DNA of 64,000 bases from Helicostylum pulchrum (taxonomy: Eukaryota > Mucoromycota > Mucoromycetes > Mucorales > Mucoraceae): contig JAIXMO010000011.1 in assembly GCA_025677825.1 (NCBI GenBank), positions 531,001-595,000 of the forward strand, written 5' to 3'. The position numbers and the translations under genes were made by a program. The notes beneath the pieces are model-generated. The model ran no database searches. It was not told where the DNA came from and saw nothing but the letters and a program-made list of their open reading frames with translations. Below, piece by piece: positions 24,568-35,245 of the stretch; position 1 is the stretch's first letter; the number at the start of each line of letters is the position of its first letter.

Positions 24568-24969
24568 TTATTCGAATTCAGAAGTAATATCACCGTTATT
24601 ATTAGCAACTCTCCAACTATCGTAGCAGATTTTTAAATTTGAATCAATCCCTACCATTAATTTAGTAATTTCTGATATTGCATAGGAAGAACCAGCCGTA
24701 TTGTAGTCAAACATATCTTTAAGCTGTCTCATTAAAACGATGGCATTAGATAAATTGCATCGGTAGCACCTATACTGACAAGTAGACCAAAACAGCTCAA
24801 GACCTTCGTAGTCTGTATGGTTTCGCTCTAACATAAACAAATTAACTATTCTTGGACGAAATTCAGTAGTACATGCTCTTTTGCAAGCATACAAATCTTG
24901 TTCTCCATCAGAATAAACCATTGCGAATAAAAAAGATAAAGAAAACAATAATCCAAGCAAAATTTTCAT
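24568..24969 (-). CDS. small secreted cysteine-rich protein, array member 1
   Basis: Intronless gene for 133 residues: a signal peptide (MKILLGLLFSLSFLFAMVYS) and a mature part of about 110 residues. Six framework cysteines are arranged ACKRAC, then STCQYRCYRC about 30 residues later, then ICYDSW near the C-terminus, implying three disulfides. The end motif (W-x2-A-N then D-x2-S-x-F) is shared across the array. This is the copy nearest kinase 1, 250 bp beyond it. It is presumably secreted, and the function is unknown. I recognise no characterised domain. Confidence 0.75.
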   Translation of the reverse strand: MKILLGLLFSLSFLFAMVYSDGEQDLYACKRACTTEFRPRIVNLFMLERNHTDYEGLELFWSTCQYRCYRCNLSNAIVLMRQLKDMFDYNTAGSSYAISEITKLMVGIDSNLKICYDSWRVANNNGDITSEFE

Positions 24970-25383
24970 TGTTGTGTTAAAAAAACAAACAGTAGAAAAG
25001 GGGGGATGATTATTATTTATGTAGAAATATATTTAATTTTTTCGCCCCTGGGTTCCTACGTTCCCTTTTTATATGTGCTACGTGAATCTGTTTGATATAT
25101 TTGAAGTACACTGTTACAGTTTTCCCGGTGGCAACTATTATATTGTTTTTTTTTATATTTATATACATGTATGATATCAGTACTTGTATATTTATAACCT
25201 TTTGAATGTTATAAATGTAAAAAAATTGCAGATCCTCTTTTTAAAAAAAAATTGTCACTTGTGAAAAAAAAACAATGAAATGTGAATCTTTTTTTTTAGC
25301 GTTGCATAATTGGCTGTATAAACATTAATTGCGTATCAAACCTAATGCATTATTACAAAGAGGAAGAATAAAAAAAACTTTTA
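24970..25383. other. spacer between secreted-protein genes 1 and 2
   Basis: AT-rich spacer with poly-A and poly-T tracts. It carries the promoter of member 1. No gene is seen. Confidence 0.4.
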
Positions 25384-25785
25384 TTAAAGAAATTTGGAAG
25401 CGGTATCGTTGTATCTATTAGCATACACCCATCTCTTATAGCAAGTGTCTTTAAAGCTGATGTCGATAGCATTGAGAATATTTACCATTCCTTCAACGTT
25501 AAGTCGCTCACTTTGTTCCGGACCCGACAATGACACTCCGAGTCTATCCATTGCCTTAGTCATACCTGTTAAATGACACCGATAGCATCTGTACTGACAA
25601 GTTTTCCAAGAGGGTATAAGGGCTTCAAATTCGGTATAAACTCTGGGACGGGGGATTATGCTAACCACCTTTGGCCGGAAATCTACTTCACACGCTACTC
25701 TACACGTTTCCACGTCTTGCTGAGCGTCAGTCTGAACCATCAAAAAAAGGCTTGATAAAGCCACCAATAAATACATGAGATTCAT
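25384..25785 (-). CDS. small secreted cysteine-rich protein, array member 2
   Basis: Intronless, 133 residues. The signal peptide is MNLMYLLVALSSLFLMVQTD. The mature protein has all six framework cysteines: ETCRVACEVDF, KTCQYRCYRCHL and DTCYKRW. A Pro/Arg-rich loop (IIPRPRVYTEF) lies between the first and second cysteine groups. The C-terminal ANRYNDTASKFL matches the array pattern. It is a tandem duplicate of its neighbours, with an unknown extracellular role. Confidence 0.75.
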   Translation of the reverse strand: MNLMYLLVALSSLFLMVQTDAQQDVETCRVACEVDFRPKVVSIIPRPRVYTEFEALIPSWKTCQYRCYRCHLTGMTKAMDRLGVSLSGPEQSERLNVEGMVNILNAIDISFKDTCYKRWVYANRYNDTASKFL

Positions 25786-26140
25786 CTATACTTTAAATAT
25801 TAGTAAATGTAATCATACATAATATATTTATACTGTGCCGAGATTTCTAATTACCTAGTATTTAGCTTAAATAAATTTTAATATACGAGTATAATTTCCT
25901 ACTTCCAATATGAAGAGACAATCAAGTAAAGAGTAAAAAAAAAAGAGAGATAATTCAAGTTTAATTTATAAGGCTTCTGACAGTTTAGTATCGTAAGCAC
26001 TGCACTGTTGTAGAATAATGAAATGAGATTTATTTTTTATTATAGTTATTATTGCATGCATTGAACAGTGATTTACTTTATAAAGTAAGATTAAATTATT
26101 ATTTTTCAAACCGGATCAGTAGAAGTGAAGAAAAGTAAGA
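25786..26140. other. spacer between secreted-protein genes 2 and 3
   Basis: AT-rich spacer without coding signals. Its left part is the promoter side of member 2. Confidence 0.4.
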
Positions 26141-26542
26141 TTAGAAATTGGACGTAATATCGTTGTCTCTGATAGCATATAACCAGGGATTGTAGCAGGT
26201 CCAGTGTAAGTTATGTTTTATAGCAAATACGTAGTTCATCATAGTATTCGCATGCGCGGTACCGTCATATTGATCATTATTAAACATCGATTGCAACATA
26301 TCCATACGTTTAATAGCTTCCACCAGATAGCATCGATGACACCTATATTGAGTCGTCGTCCAGTAAGACAAAATAGTTTCAAAACCTTCTGGGCTTCGAG
26401 TATTGGTATTAATCAACGCATCTAACTTACCAACAAGCTCTTGGCTAACTGCTTTACATGCATAAAAATCTTGTTGGCAAACTATTACAGAGAGACTAGT
26501 TAATAAAATAGCTAACAATAAATTTATAATATTGTATTTCAT
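26141..26542 (-). CDS. small secreted cysteine-rich protein, array member 3 (four-Cys variant)
   Basis: Intronless, 133 residues, with signal peptide (NIINLLLAILLTSLSVIVC). Same fold pattern as its neighbours, but two framework cysteines are gone: the first motif is ACKAVSQE rather than C-x3-C, and the core is TTQYRCHRC rather than TCQYRC. The remaining four (ACKAV, YRCHRC and WTCYNPW) are kept. Losing exactly one Cys from each of two motifs suggests these two normally pair. The frame is intact, so the gene may still be expressed. Confidence 0.72.
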   Translation of the reverse strand: MKYNIINLLLAILLTSLSVIVCQQDFYACKAVSQELVGKLDALINTNTRSPEGFETILSYWTTTQYRCHRCYLVEAIKRMDMLQSMFNNDQYDGTAHANTMMNYVFAIKHNLHWTCYNPWLYAIRDNDITSNF

Positions 26543-26680
26543 TGGTGATTCTTGAAGAAATAATAATTAGTAAAAAAGAGAGAGAGAGAGAGAAAGAAAT
26601 GCGTATATTTATATGCAAGACAAGAACAACGAAATAATTGATAATTTTGGTATATTCTATTATACTTTATTAATATACGT

Positions 26681-27091
26681 CTATGAAAATTTGGAGTCAT
26701 AATCATCATCATTAATGGCATTTTGCCACAGGGTATAACAGCTCCATTTTAAACTATGAATCATGGCATCCTTGTCACTCATAAAATTTAAAAAGCCAAG
26801 CATACCAACATGCAAATCGTTGTCGAATCTAGTTTTTATACGCTCTATAGTGCGAATTCCTCCAGGAAGATAACACCGGTGGCATCTATATTGACATGTT
26901 GTCCAATACGGTAATATATCTTCAAAATCAGATATTGATCGACTGTCGTTTCGGGCCATCGCTTCCATTCTAGGGAGAAGATCTTCATCGCATACTCTTT
27001 TACATATATTTAAATCATCTTGATTGTTGCATACTATTACAGAGAGACAAGATACGAACGCCAGTAACAAATATAAGATATTAAGCTTCAT
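26681..27091 (-). CDS. small secreted cysteine-rich protein, array member 4
   Basis: Intronless, 136 residues, with signal peptide (MKLNILYLLLAFVSCLSVIV). Framework cysteines are complete (NICKRVCDED, TTCQYRCHRCYL, WSCYTLW), and the C-terminus DDDYDSKFS fits the array pattern. It is most similar to member 3 (shared LSVIVC leader and HRCYL), which lies only 138 bp away, so these two probably arose by the latest duplication. Confidence 0.75.
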   Translation of the reverse strand: MKLNILYLLLAFVSCLSVIVCNNQDDLNICKRVCDEDLLPRMEAMARNDSRSISDFEDILPYWTTCQYRCHRCYLPGGIRTIERIKTRFDNDLHVGMLGFLNFMSDKDAMIHSLKWSCYTLWQNAINDDDYDSKFS

Positions 27092-27342
27092 TTTTTTGTG
27101 TATCGAAAGTACAGGTTACTTATAAAAGTGTATTTGTAAAAGAAAGATGAATAAAATAACGTATAGTAACATCTATCCGTGCATATATATATATATATAT
27201 ATACGTAGTTCTGTGAACAATAAAATTAGTTTAATTTTAGCTTGTTTATTAAAACCGTATATACTATTTATATATCGTTTTATTAATTTTAAAGAGGGGA
27301 GGGGAGCGGGTTTTGACGTAAAGACCTATTTATACAACACAA

Positions 27343-27749
27343 TTAAAATACTGAGTTATTGTCGTTTTCATCGTTAGCAATATCCCATTCGTTATAACAA
27401 TCTTCTAGCGCTTGATCAATACGATATATGGCTGTAGCAATTTTGATTGTAGAAAAAGGGTTATTTATTCTCTGGGTTCCAGACCCTCTTCTAGCAGCGT
27501 GGACATATCTTGAATACCGACATTCAGACTGCATCTGTAACACCTGTATTGACAGGCAGTCCAAAATGGGCTCAAATTTATGTAGTCTTCAATTGTAAGG
27601 TCGATGTTTAACAAATCAACTAATTGCGATAAAAAATCAGTACTGCATGCTTTTCGACAACTATTCACGTCTTTTTGACCATCTGAATAAACTATGACAA
27701 AGAAGTTTGATAAACTGATAATATAATACAATAAAACACTTGACTTCAT
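27343..27749 (-). pseudogene. small secreted cysteine-rich protein, array member 5 (frameshifted)
   Basis: The frame opened at 27749 gives a signal peptide, NSCRKACSTDF and TACQYRCYRCSL, but it ends at 27465 just after the LLEEGLEP codons. The conserved C-terminal part (ALEDCYNEWDIANDENDNNS) is present in another frame down to 27343. A single small indel near 27465-27490 separates the two. No intron fits, since the other members are intronless. It is a recent pseudogene or a sequencing error. As written, the product lacks the last framework cysteine. Confidence 0.75.
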
Positions 27750-28064
27750 GGTAATAAAAAAGAAAAAGAAAAAAGAATAATGTACATACGTTCATTCTCA
27801 ACTAGTATATTATATATACGTTTTTTATAGACAATAAAGAAAAATTAACAACGTGCGCTATTAATATGCAGCATAATATTCGAAATATGTACGTAGAAAA
27901 CAATCAAAACTAAAGTGCAAAATTAAATAAATTTTATTCAACACAATGAATCATTTTATGATAATCCAACATTTTGGTAAATTACACGTAAATATAATTG
28001 CAATAAGTAATTGAAAAAAAAAAAAAAAAAGTTTATTAGAAAGTATACACGAAGAAAAAAATAG
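27750..28064. other. spacer between secreted-protein genes 5 and 6
   Basis: AT-rich spacer with a long A-run at about 28015-28030. No gene is seen. Confidence 0.4.
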
Positions 28065-28475
28065 CTATTCAAACTTAGATTCAAAATCCTCAATTGCATT
28101 AGCGTCCTTCCACTGCTTATAACAGGACCGTAAATTTTCATCTACACGATCGATTACTCTGCCTATATCCAAACGGGCCCTAATATTACTTTGACTTTCA
28201 ATTTTAAACATATTTTCAAGGTATATCATCGCTCTATCTGCAGTAGATAAGAAGCACCTGTAGCATCTATATTGACATTCTCTCCAAAGGGGTTCGATAT
28301 TAGCATATTCAGAGTTCGATACTTCAATATTGTTTAAGAGGCCCACCAGTTTTGGAAGAAATTTACCGTTACAAGCACCCTCGCAATACCTGAGAAAGTC
28401 GTTTCCATTGTCAGCATACACGGTGATAAACGAGCTGATGAGAATAGAACATAGTAATCCAAAATTGAGCTTCAT
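28065..28475 (-). CDS. small secreted cysteine-rich protein, array member 6
   Basis: Intronless, 136 residues. Signal peptide (MKLNFGLLCSILISSFITVY), then the full six-Cys framework: RYCEGACNGKF, RECQYRCYRCFL and RSCYKQW, ending EDFESKFE. It is the outermost copy and the most upstream in transcription order. A TATA-rich tract lies about 25-40 bp upstream (28497-28515). Function unknown. Confidence 0.75.
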   Translation of the reverse strand: MKLNFGLLCSILISSFITVYADNGNDFLRYCEGACNGKFLPKLVGLLNNIEVSNSEYANIEPLWRECQYRCYRCFLSTADRAMIYLENMFKIESQSNIRARLDIGRVIDRVDENLRSCYKQWKDANAIEDFESKFE

Positions 28476-28791
28476 CTTTTTTGTGCTGCAGTAAAATATA
28501 TATATATATAATATGTATATTAAAGCAAGATAGTAAAATAATATTTCTTATATATTTATTCAAAAAATAAAAGCCTCTTAGATTATATGTATCTTTTCTG
28601 AAATCACGACCTTTCTTTTTTCTCATGTGCTGCTGCATGCCCTGAGAATTGAAGTTCAGTTTGAAAATGGTGTCAGAAAAAAAAAACGCGATTGAATACA
28701 ATTTTACGTGACCGCGTTAAGCGTTATTTCCTACATTCAAATATACGATTTCTTTTTTTTTTCTCTTTTCTATTGACAAAAGTTTAACACC
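28476..28791. promoter_or_regulatory. divergent promoter region, secreted array/SMC2
   Basis: 316-bp intergenic region between divergently transcribed genes. It has an (AT)n tract at about 28497-28515 on the array side and CG-containing elements (AACGCG, ACCGCG) at about 28685-28715, then pyrimidine tracts before the SMC2 start. No specific factor site can be proven. Confidence 0.4.
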
Positions 28792-31700
28792 ATGTACCTA
28801 GAAGAACTTCTTATTGAAGGTTTTAAATCTTATGTATCAAGAACGCAAATTACAGGCTGGGACCCTGAGTTCAACGCAATCACTGGTTTAAACGGTACTG
28901 GTAAATCTAATATTCTAGATGCCATTTGTTTTGTCTTGGGTATTACCAATCTCTCACAGGTAAAAACTTGATAATATAACACTTTTTACTTTCTTTTTTT
29001 TTTTATTATAGCTAAATATACATTTATAGGTTAGAGCTAGTAATTTACAAGACTTGATTTATAAACGTGGTCAAGCAGGCGTTACAAAAGCTTCAGTTAC
29101 CATTGTTTTCAATAACGACAATAGAGAGAAAAGTCCATTAGGTTTCGAAGCCTATAAACAAATTACAGTAACAAGACAAGTAAGAACAATGAGGTTTTTT
29201 TATTTTATTTTATTTTATTTTCTCAATGTCTAAAAGAATGCTAACATGCTTTTCTTCCAAGGTTTTAATGGGTGGTAGAACTAAATACATTGTGAATGGT
29301 CATAATGCTCAACAACAAACAGTCCAAAGTTTATTTCAGTCAGTTCAGTTAAATATCAATAACCCTCACTTTTTAATCATGCAAGGTCGGATTACAAAGG
29401 TCCTTAATATGAAGCCTGCAGAGATATTGAATATGGTAGAAGAAGCAGCAGGTACAAAAATGTTTGAGGATCGAAAGGCGAAAGCCAGTGCTATTATGGG
29501 AAAGAAGGAGCGTAAAGTAGAGGAGATTGATAAGGTAATATAACAGATATATATATAAAAACATGATAAATATATTCATATTTTTTTTTTTTTTTGATTT
29601 AGCGTTTATTGGAAGATATTATACCAAAATTAGATCGTCTTCGTGAAGAAAAGAGAATTTATCAAGAGTTCCAAAAGAACGAAACCGAAATGGAAATGTT
29701 GAATAGATTGGTTATTTCATACGAGTACAAAAAGCACGATGATCGATTAAATAGATCGGACGCAGATAATACAGATAGAATTGCAAAGTTGGAAGAGTGC
29801 AAAACTATGCAAACGACAGTTAGAAAGGAAATCGACAATATTAACGAAGAAAAAAAAATATTATCTGACAGTTTAAAGTCAAATTCACCTGGTGGAAAGA
29901 AAATTGAAGAACTGGAATCACAAATGAAGACGTACTCTAGTAAAAAAGTACAATTAACCACTAAAAAGAAACTACTGGGATCTTCTATAACAGATGAGCA
30001 AAAGACATTAACAACTTTAGCGTCTCAAAAAGGGGGGGTAAATTTTTTTTAAAAAAAAACACAAGTACTCAGTTTTTTTTTTATGCGTGATTAATTATTA
30101 TTTTTATTTAGATGAGTCAAACTTTGGATGATCAGAAACAAGCCTATGAAAAAATCAACAAGGAGTACGAAGCATTTAAAACCACTTATGACGAAAAGGC
30201 GAAAGAGATGAAGCGTACTGATGAATTACTTCAAGCATTGACAACTGGTGTTTCCACTGAAGAAGGCGAAGAAAGTGGTTATATGGAACAACTACAGAAA
30301 TCCAAAAATATCGAAAACCAAGCCTCAACTTCTGAAGAACAATCATCATTGAAAATTAAACATTTACGCAAAGAACTTTCTGAAAAGGAACCTCAGGCTG
30401 CAAAGGCATTGGCTGAAAGTCAAGGTTCTGTAGTTGCATTAGAAAAGAAAAAGGCTGAGATCAAAGAATTAGAGGTAATAATTAAGGTTTTTTTTAATGC
30501 GTGAAATTAATACCCTTTGTGTTAGGCTCAATTGGGTGTATTGAACTGGAACCCTGAAATTGAAAATGATCTCCTGTCTAGAAAGAGAAAAGAACAAGAT
30601 ATTATAAACGAGTTGTATGATAAACAAGAATCATTATCAAGAAAGTTATCCAGTCTTGATTTTCAATATACAAACCCAACACACGATTTTGATCGTTCCA
30701 AAGTCAAAGGATTAGTAGCCGAATTAATTCACTTGGAAGAAGATAAATATGACTCTTCAACAGCTTTAGAAATTTGCGCAGGAGGTAAACTTTACAATGT
30801 TGTGGTTGAAAACGAAAAGATTGGTGGTCAACTCTTGGATAAAGGAAAGTTACGGCGTCGATGGACCTTAATTCCTTTAAACAAAATTCAAGGCAAAACA
30901 ATTTCTCATCATAAAATAGCAAAGGCTGAAAAAATCGCGCCTGGAAAAGTCAATTTAGCCTTGAGTTTAATCGGTTATGAAGATGAAGTACATGAAGCTA
31001 TGGAATGGATTTTCGGCGGTACATTTATCTGTGACGATGCTCAAACCGCAAAAATCATTACATTTAATAAAGAAATCTTTACCAAGTCAGTTACATTGGA
31101 TGGTGATGTGTACGATCCTCATGGTACTTTATCTGGTGGATCAAAGCCTAATGCCTCTGGTATCTTGATTAAGGTACAAGAACTAAATGAAGTACGTGCT
31201 GATATCAAGCACCATACTCAATTATTAGAAGGCTTGGAAGAGGAAATTGAATCGTCTCAAAAATCAATTGCTGAATATAAAAAGTGTAAACAACGTTTGG
31301 ACCTTCAAAGCCACGAACTTTCTTTGCTTGAACAACGTATGGGTAAAAGTTCTCATGCTCAGGTATATTATTATATGTATATTTTTTTTATTTCAACTAA
31401 ATCTTTTTTAATTCTAGTTGGCTGCTCGCGTACAAACATTGAAAGATCTTATTATAGAACAAGAAGAAGCTAAGAAACAAGCTAGCTTGGCAAAGGAAAA
31501 GGCACTTCAAGAGTGTAAGCATATCGAAGATGAAATGGCTGATTTCCATAATAACAAAGATACAAAATTGGATGAAATGACGGTAATATACCCATATATA
31601 TTCTTATCATATACACACCATTGCTTATCTATTATTATACAATAGCTCCGTGTCGAAAAACTAAAGAAGGAGTTGAAAAAGAACAGTGGTAAATTGAAGG

Positions 31701-32973
31701 AAATGCAACGAGCCGTTCAAACATTTGAGCTTGGTATAGAACAACAAACGTCTGATATTGACGAATGTGATACTAAAATGAACGAGAGTCGTGAAACTAT
31801 CGATACGTACAAGTCCAAGTCTACCGAGATAACCAAAGAGCTGGAAGAAATATTAGGTTTTATTGCCGAAAGCAAAAAAGAACTTGAAGAAGAACGTGCC
31901 ATCATGAACGCCCAAAACGAAGAACATACCGAACTGTGTACATTTCTTGAACGTAAAAAGAAGGAATTGACAAACTTGGATTTGGAAATTCAAAAGATGA
32001 CTCATGAAAACGACAAGTTCCAAAAAGATAGAGTTACTTCAGAACAAATTGTACAGGATATGGAAAAGAGATATGACTGGATTTCTGATGAAAAACAATT
32101 TTTCGGTGAACCGGGTTCTGCTTATGATCATCAAAACATGAATTTGACTGACGCTAAAACTGAGCTTTCGAGATTAGTCCGAAAGCATGATTCCATGCGT
32201 AAACAAATTAATGTTCGCGTCATGAATATGATTGACAGTAACGAGAAAAAAGAAAAGGCATTAAAAGAAATGTTGGCTACAGTTCAAAAAGATAAGAAAA
32301 AGATTGAAGAAACCATTCGTACATTAGAAAACTACAAGATGGAAGCGCTTGAAAAGACATTTCATAAAGTCAACAAGGACTTTTCAGAAATCTTTGGTGA
32401 CCTTTTAGATGGTAATACCTGTAAATTACAAGCTCTGGAAGGAAAATCGATCTCTCAAGGCTTGGAAGTAAAGGTGTGTCTTGGTGGTGTATGGAAACAA
32501 AGTTTGACTGAATTAAGTGGTGGTCAAAGGTAAAGAGCAAATCATATGTAATGCTTGCGTATTAACAGTATATTACTAGATCATTAATTGCGTTATCTTT
32601 GATTTTATCACTGCTTCAATTTAAACCTGCTCCCATGTATATCTTGGACGAAGTGGATGCAGCGCTTGATTTAGCGCATACACAAAATATCGGTTCATTA
32701 TTACGTACTAGATTTAAGGGATCTCAATTTTTGGTGGTATCTCTTAAAGATGGTATGTTTAATAATGCCAATGTACTATTTAAAACGCGTTTCAGGGACG
32801 GTACATCTGTAGTAGAGGTAATACTTTGCAAACAACAACAAAAAAATTAGAATAGTGAAACTTATACGTATATTTATTAGAGAACCACACCTTATCGTAA
32901 GGAATCAGCAGAGGCTGCCAACAGAAAACGCGCAAGGGGAGGAGGAAAAGAAAACAGAGGTACAGCTGCCTAA
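28792..32973 (+). CDS. SMC2: SMC2, condensin ATPase subunit
   Basis: Core ATPase of the condensin complex, which pairs with SMC4 to compact chromosomes. Ten exons join to 1201 residues: 28792-28959, 29030-29179, 29262-29534, 29603-30037, 30112-30474, 30526-31362, 31418-31582, 31646-32529, 32580-32817 and 32881-32973. The N-terminal head has Walker [10 protein letters not shown] (the usual Ser is Thr here). [20 protein letters not shown] and [13 protein letters not shown] identify SMC2. Long coiled coils flank a hinge near residues 520-680. The C-terminal head has the signature LSGGQRS and Walker [11 protein letters not shown]. The basic tail is [13 protein letters not shown]. Length and motifs are normal for the family. 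Confidence 0.96.
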
Positions 32974-34203
32974 GAAGAAACTGTCATTAGAACTCAAATA
33001 TTTAAAATTAAATGTATACTACATGTTTGATAAATGAGAATATTATTTTTTATTTTTTTTGCTTGTAATAAATAAACTGCTTTTTTATTTATTTTGTAAC
33101 GCCCTCTTTGTTATCTAATGGACCCTTTTTTGTTGTAGATCAAACCCACTAAAAAAGGCGCCCTGATTGAAGCAATTGAAGTAGAGACTTAATTTAAAAA
33201 AAAAGGAGAGGCATATGTACGGCGTGTTCTAGCAAAGGTAGCAACAAACCCGTAGACGATAGTTTCGCGTGGCAGGTAAAGACTTTTGTGGGGAACCTAA
33301 TTAATACATCTTCTTTAACAAGCAATAGTTTAACAGAGAAATACTTTTTTACAATCGAAAGCTTTATTATCGAAGGGAAGAACCCAACGAATTGATCGCG
33401 TCAAGAAGTACATACTTTGCCAAACTTTAACTGTGAGCGTAACTCTAGTTTTGTGGATACTTCAAGTAAAAAGTTATAAATGATTCCAAACCCATGAGAT
33501 AATATGTATAGATATTGTTTATAAAAGAGGTATAGTTTTTCTTTTTCTACTTATTCTATTACTTTATATTGATGCACATAACTAAAAACCTACGTTTATT
33601 ATAAGAACTAAAGATGGTGAAGATATATCTCAATAAAAAAAAGGGCTAGATAATGTATGACAGCACTTACTACTGCGTCACGTATGCAGATGTGCATAAA
33701 GGGTCAATTGGAAAGAGTAGAAAGATCAAAGTCATGGTTTTCTATGCTTCAAGCCAAAAAAAAATTACATGTTTAGCAGGTCACAAAAGCAGTTTCGTGT
33801 AATTTTTCTTAGCTTGAAACCGGAAATAGATAGTTCTTATTGGATAGATTAAAGATAACGTTATTTTATATAAAAGAATAAAAATAATGCTCTTTAATTA
33901 AAAAAAAAAAGATATTGAGATATCTATACTAATTGATAATAAATGATAGTATACAATAGAAACAGATACAGGTACAAAAAAAAAAGCAGTGCTAAAAAGA
34001 TACCAAAAAAAAAAGGGCTTGGAAGAAAGGGACCAATGAAAAATAAAAGATTGATTTTCTGCAATTTGTGACTATTAAAGTGACGTGGTCATAATTTTTT
34101 TTTTTTTCGGCAGGGAAAATTTTTTATTTTTGAGGAAGCCAGAGGTGCAAACTTGGAATAGCCCTCTCTTTTTTTGCTTCTCGAATTCAGTGCATTATAT
34201 ACG
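32974..34203. other. spacer between SMC2 and eS19
   Basis: Mostly AT-rich. A short exon-like piece after an acceptor at 33139 reads IKPTKKGALIEAIEVET and stops at 33192; it could be an alternative 3' exon of SMC2, but the frame from the annotated exon does not lead into it cleanly. A T-rich tract at about 34097-34110 precedes the ribosomal protein gene. No other gene is seen. Confidence 0.4.
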
Positions 34204-35134
34204 ATGGCTGGTATCACTGTTAAGGACGTTAACTCTCACGGTACGATAAACTTGTTTCAAAACTACAAAAAAATATCAAGAAGAAAAAGGAAAAAAGAAA
34301 AAATAGGAAAAAAGCCCACAATCCCTACTTGAAAGGTTTTAATGTGTGCTTTAAAAAAACATCATTTCATCCAAAAAAAAAACTTTTGTTTAACTTTTTT
34401 TTTTTTGAAACAACACTTTGTTTTAAACAAAACGATTGACTCGCGCGAAAAAAAAAAGTACTGAAGAACAAATGTATTGCAATGAAGTATATACAGTGGT
34501 TATGAAAAGGGGGATTTTTGTGGCTTGGCATCCTTTTTTTTTCCTATTTTTTTTTTTTTTTCAAGAAGAAAAAGTTCAAAACTAACCTATCAATTTCTCT
34601 AATATAGCCTTCATTAAGGCTTATGCCGCTTACCTCAAGCGTACTGGTAAGCTCGAGGTCCCCAAGTGGGTTGACCTTGTCAAGACCGGTACTTTCAAGG
34701 AACTCGCTCCTTATGATCCCGATTGGTATTTCATCCGTGCTGGTAAGATAATATATACATTGTAAAAAGAGTTTAATAAGATATTGACGTGTTATATCAT
34801 ATAAGCCTCTGTCGCTCGTCACATCTACATCCGTAAGTCCGTTGGTGTTGGTGCTTTGAACAAGGTTCACGGTGGTACTTTCAACCGTGGTTCTCGTCCC
34901 TCTCACCACTGTAACGCTTCCGGTTCCGTTAACCGTAAGGTTCTTCAATCTTTGGAGAAGATTGGTGTCCTCCAACAAGATAAGAAGGGGTAAGTTTTTT
35001 ATGAGATGATTTGATTTTGAAAAAGTATAAATTTATTAACTCTATTGTATAGTGGCCGTAAGATCACTCAAGATGGTCAAAGAGATTTGGATCGTATTGC
35101 CATGACCCTTGCCGAGGAGTCTGACGAGGAGTAA
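34204..35134 (+). CDS. RPS19: 40S ribosomal protein eS19
   Basis: Small-subunit ribosomal protein needed for 18S rRNA maturation and 40S assembly. Four exons (34204-34240, 34608-34742, 34806-34989, 35053-35134) join to 145 residues, the usual size. Recognisable segments are [59 protein letters not shown] and [16 protein letters not shown]. Codon use is strongly biased to C-ending codons, unlike most neighbours, as expected for a highly expressed gene. Intron 1 (367 nt) is five to seven times longer than the other introns in the window. Confidence 0.97.
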
Positions 35135-35245
35135 AATCTTCATTTTTGTTTCTTATAAAAACTACCCTCTTTTTTTTTTAAAAATAAAAAATTTAAAATA
35201 AAATGAAGACTTGAAAAAAAAAATCTTTTTGCCCAAAAAAAATAA

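Noticed and set aside
34241..34607. snoRNA in eS19 intron 1
   Set aside because: An ACTGA-like D box occurs, but I find no matching C box or terminal stem.
34544..34978. Minus-strand 144-codon frame over eS19
   Set aside because: Antisense shadow of the eS19 exons, which encode an unmistakable ribosomal protein on the plus strand.
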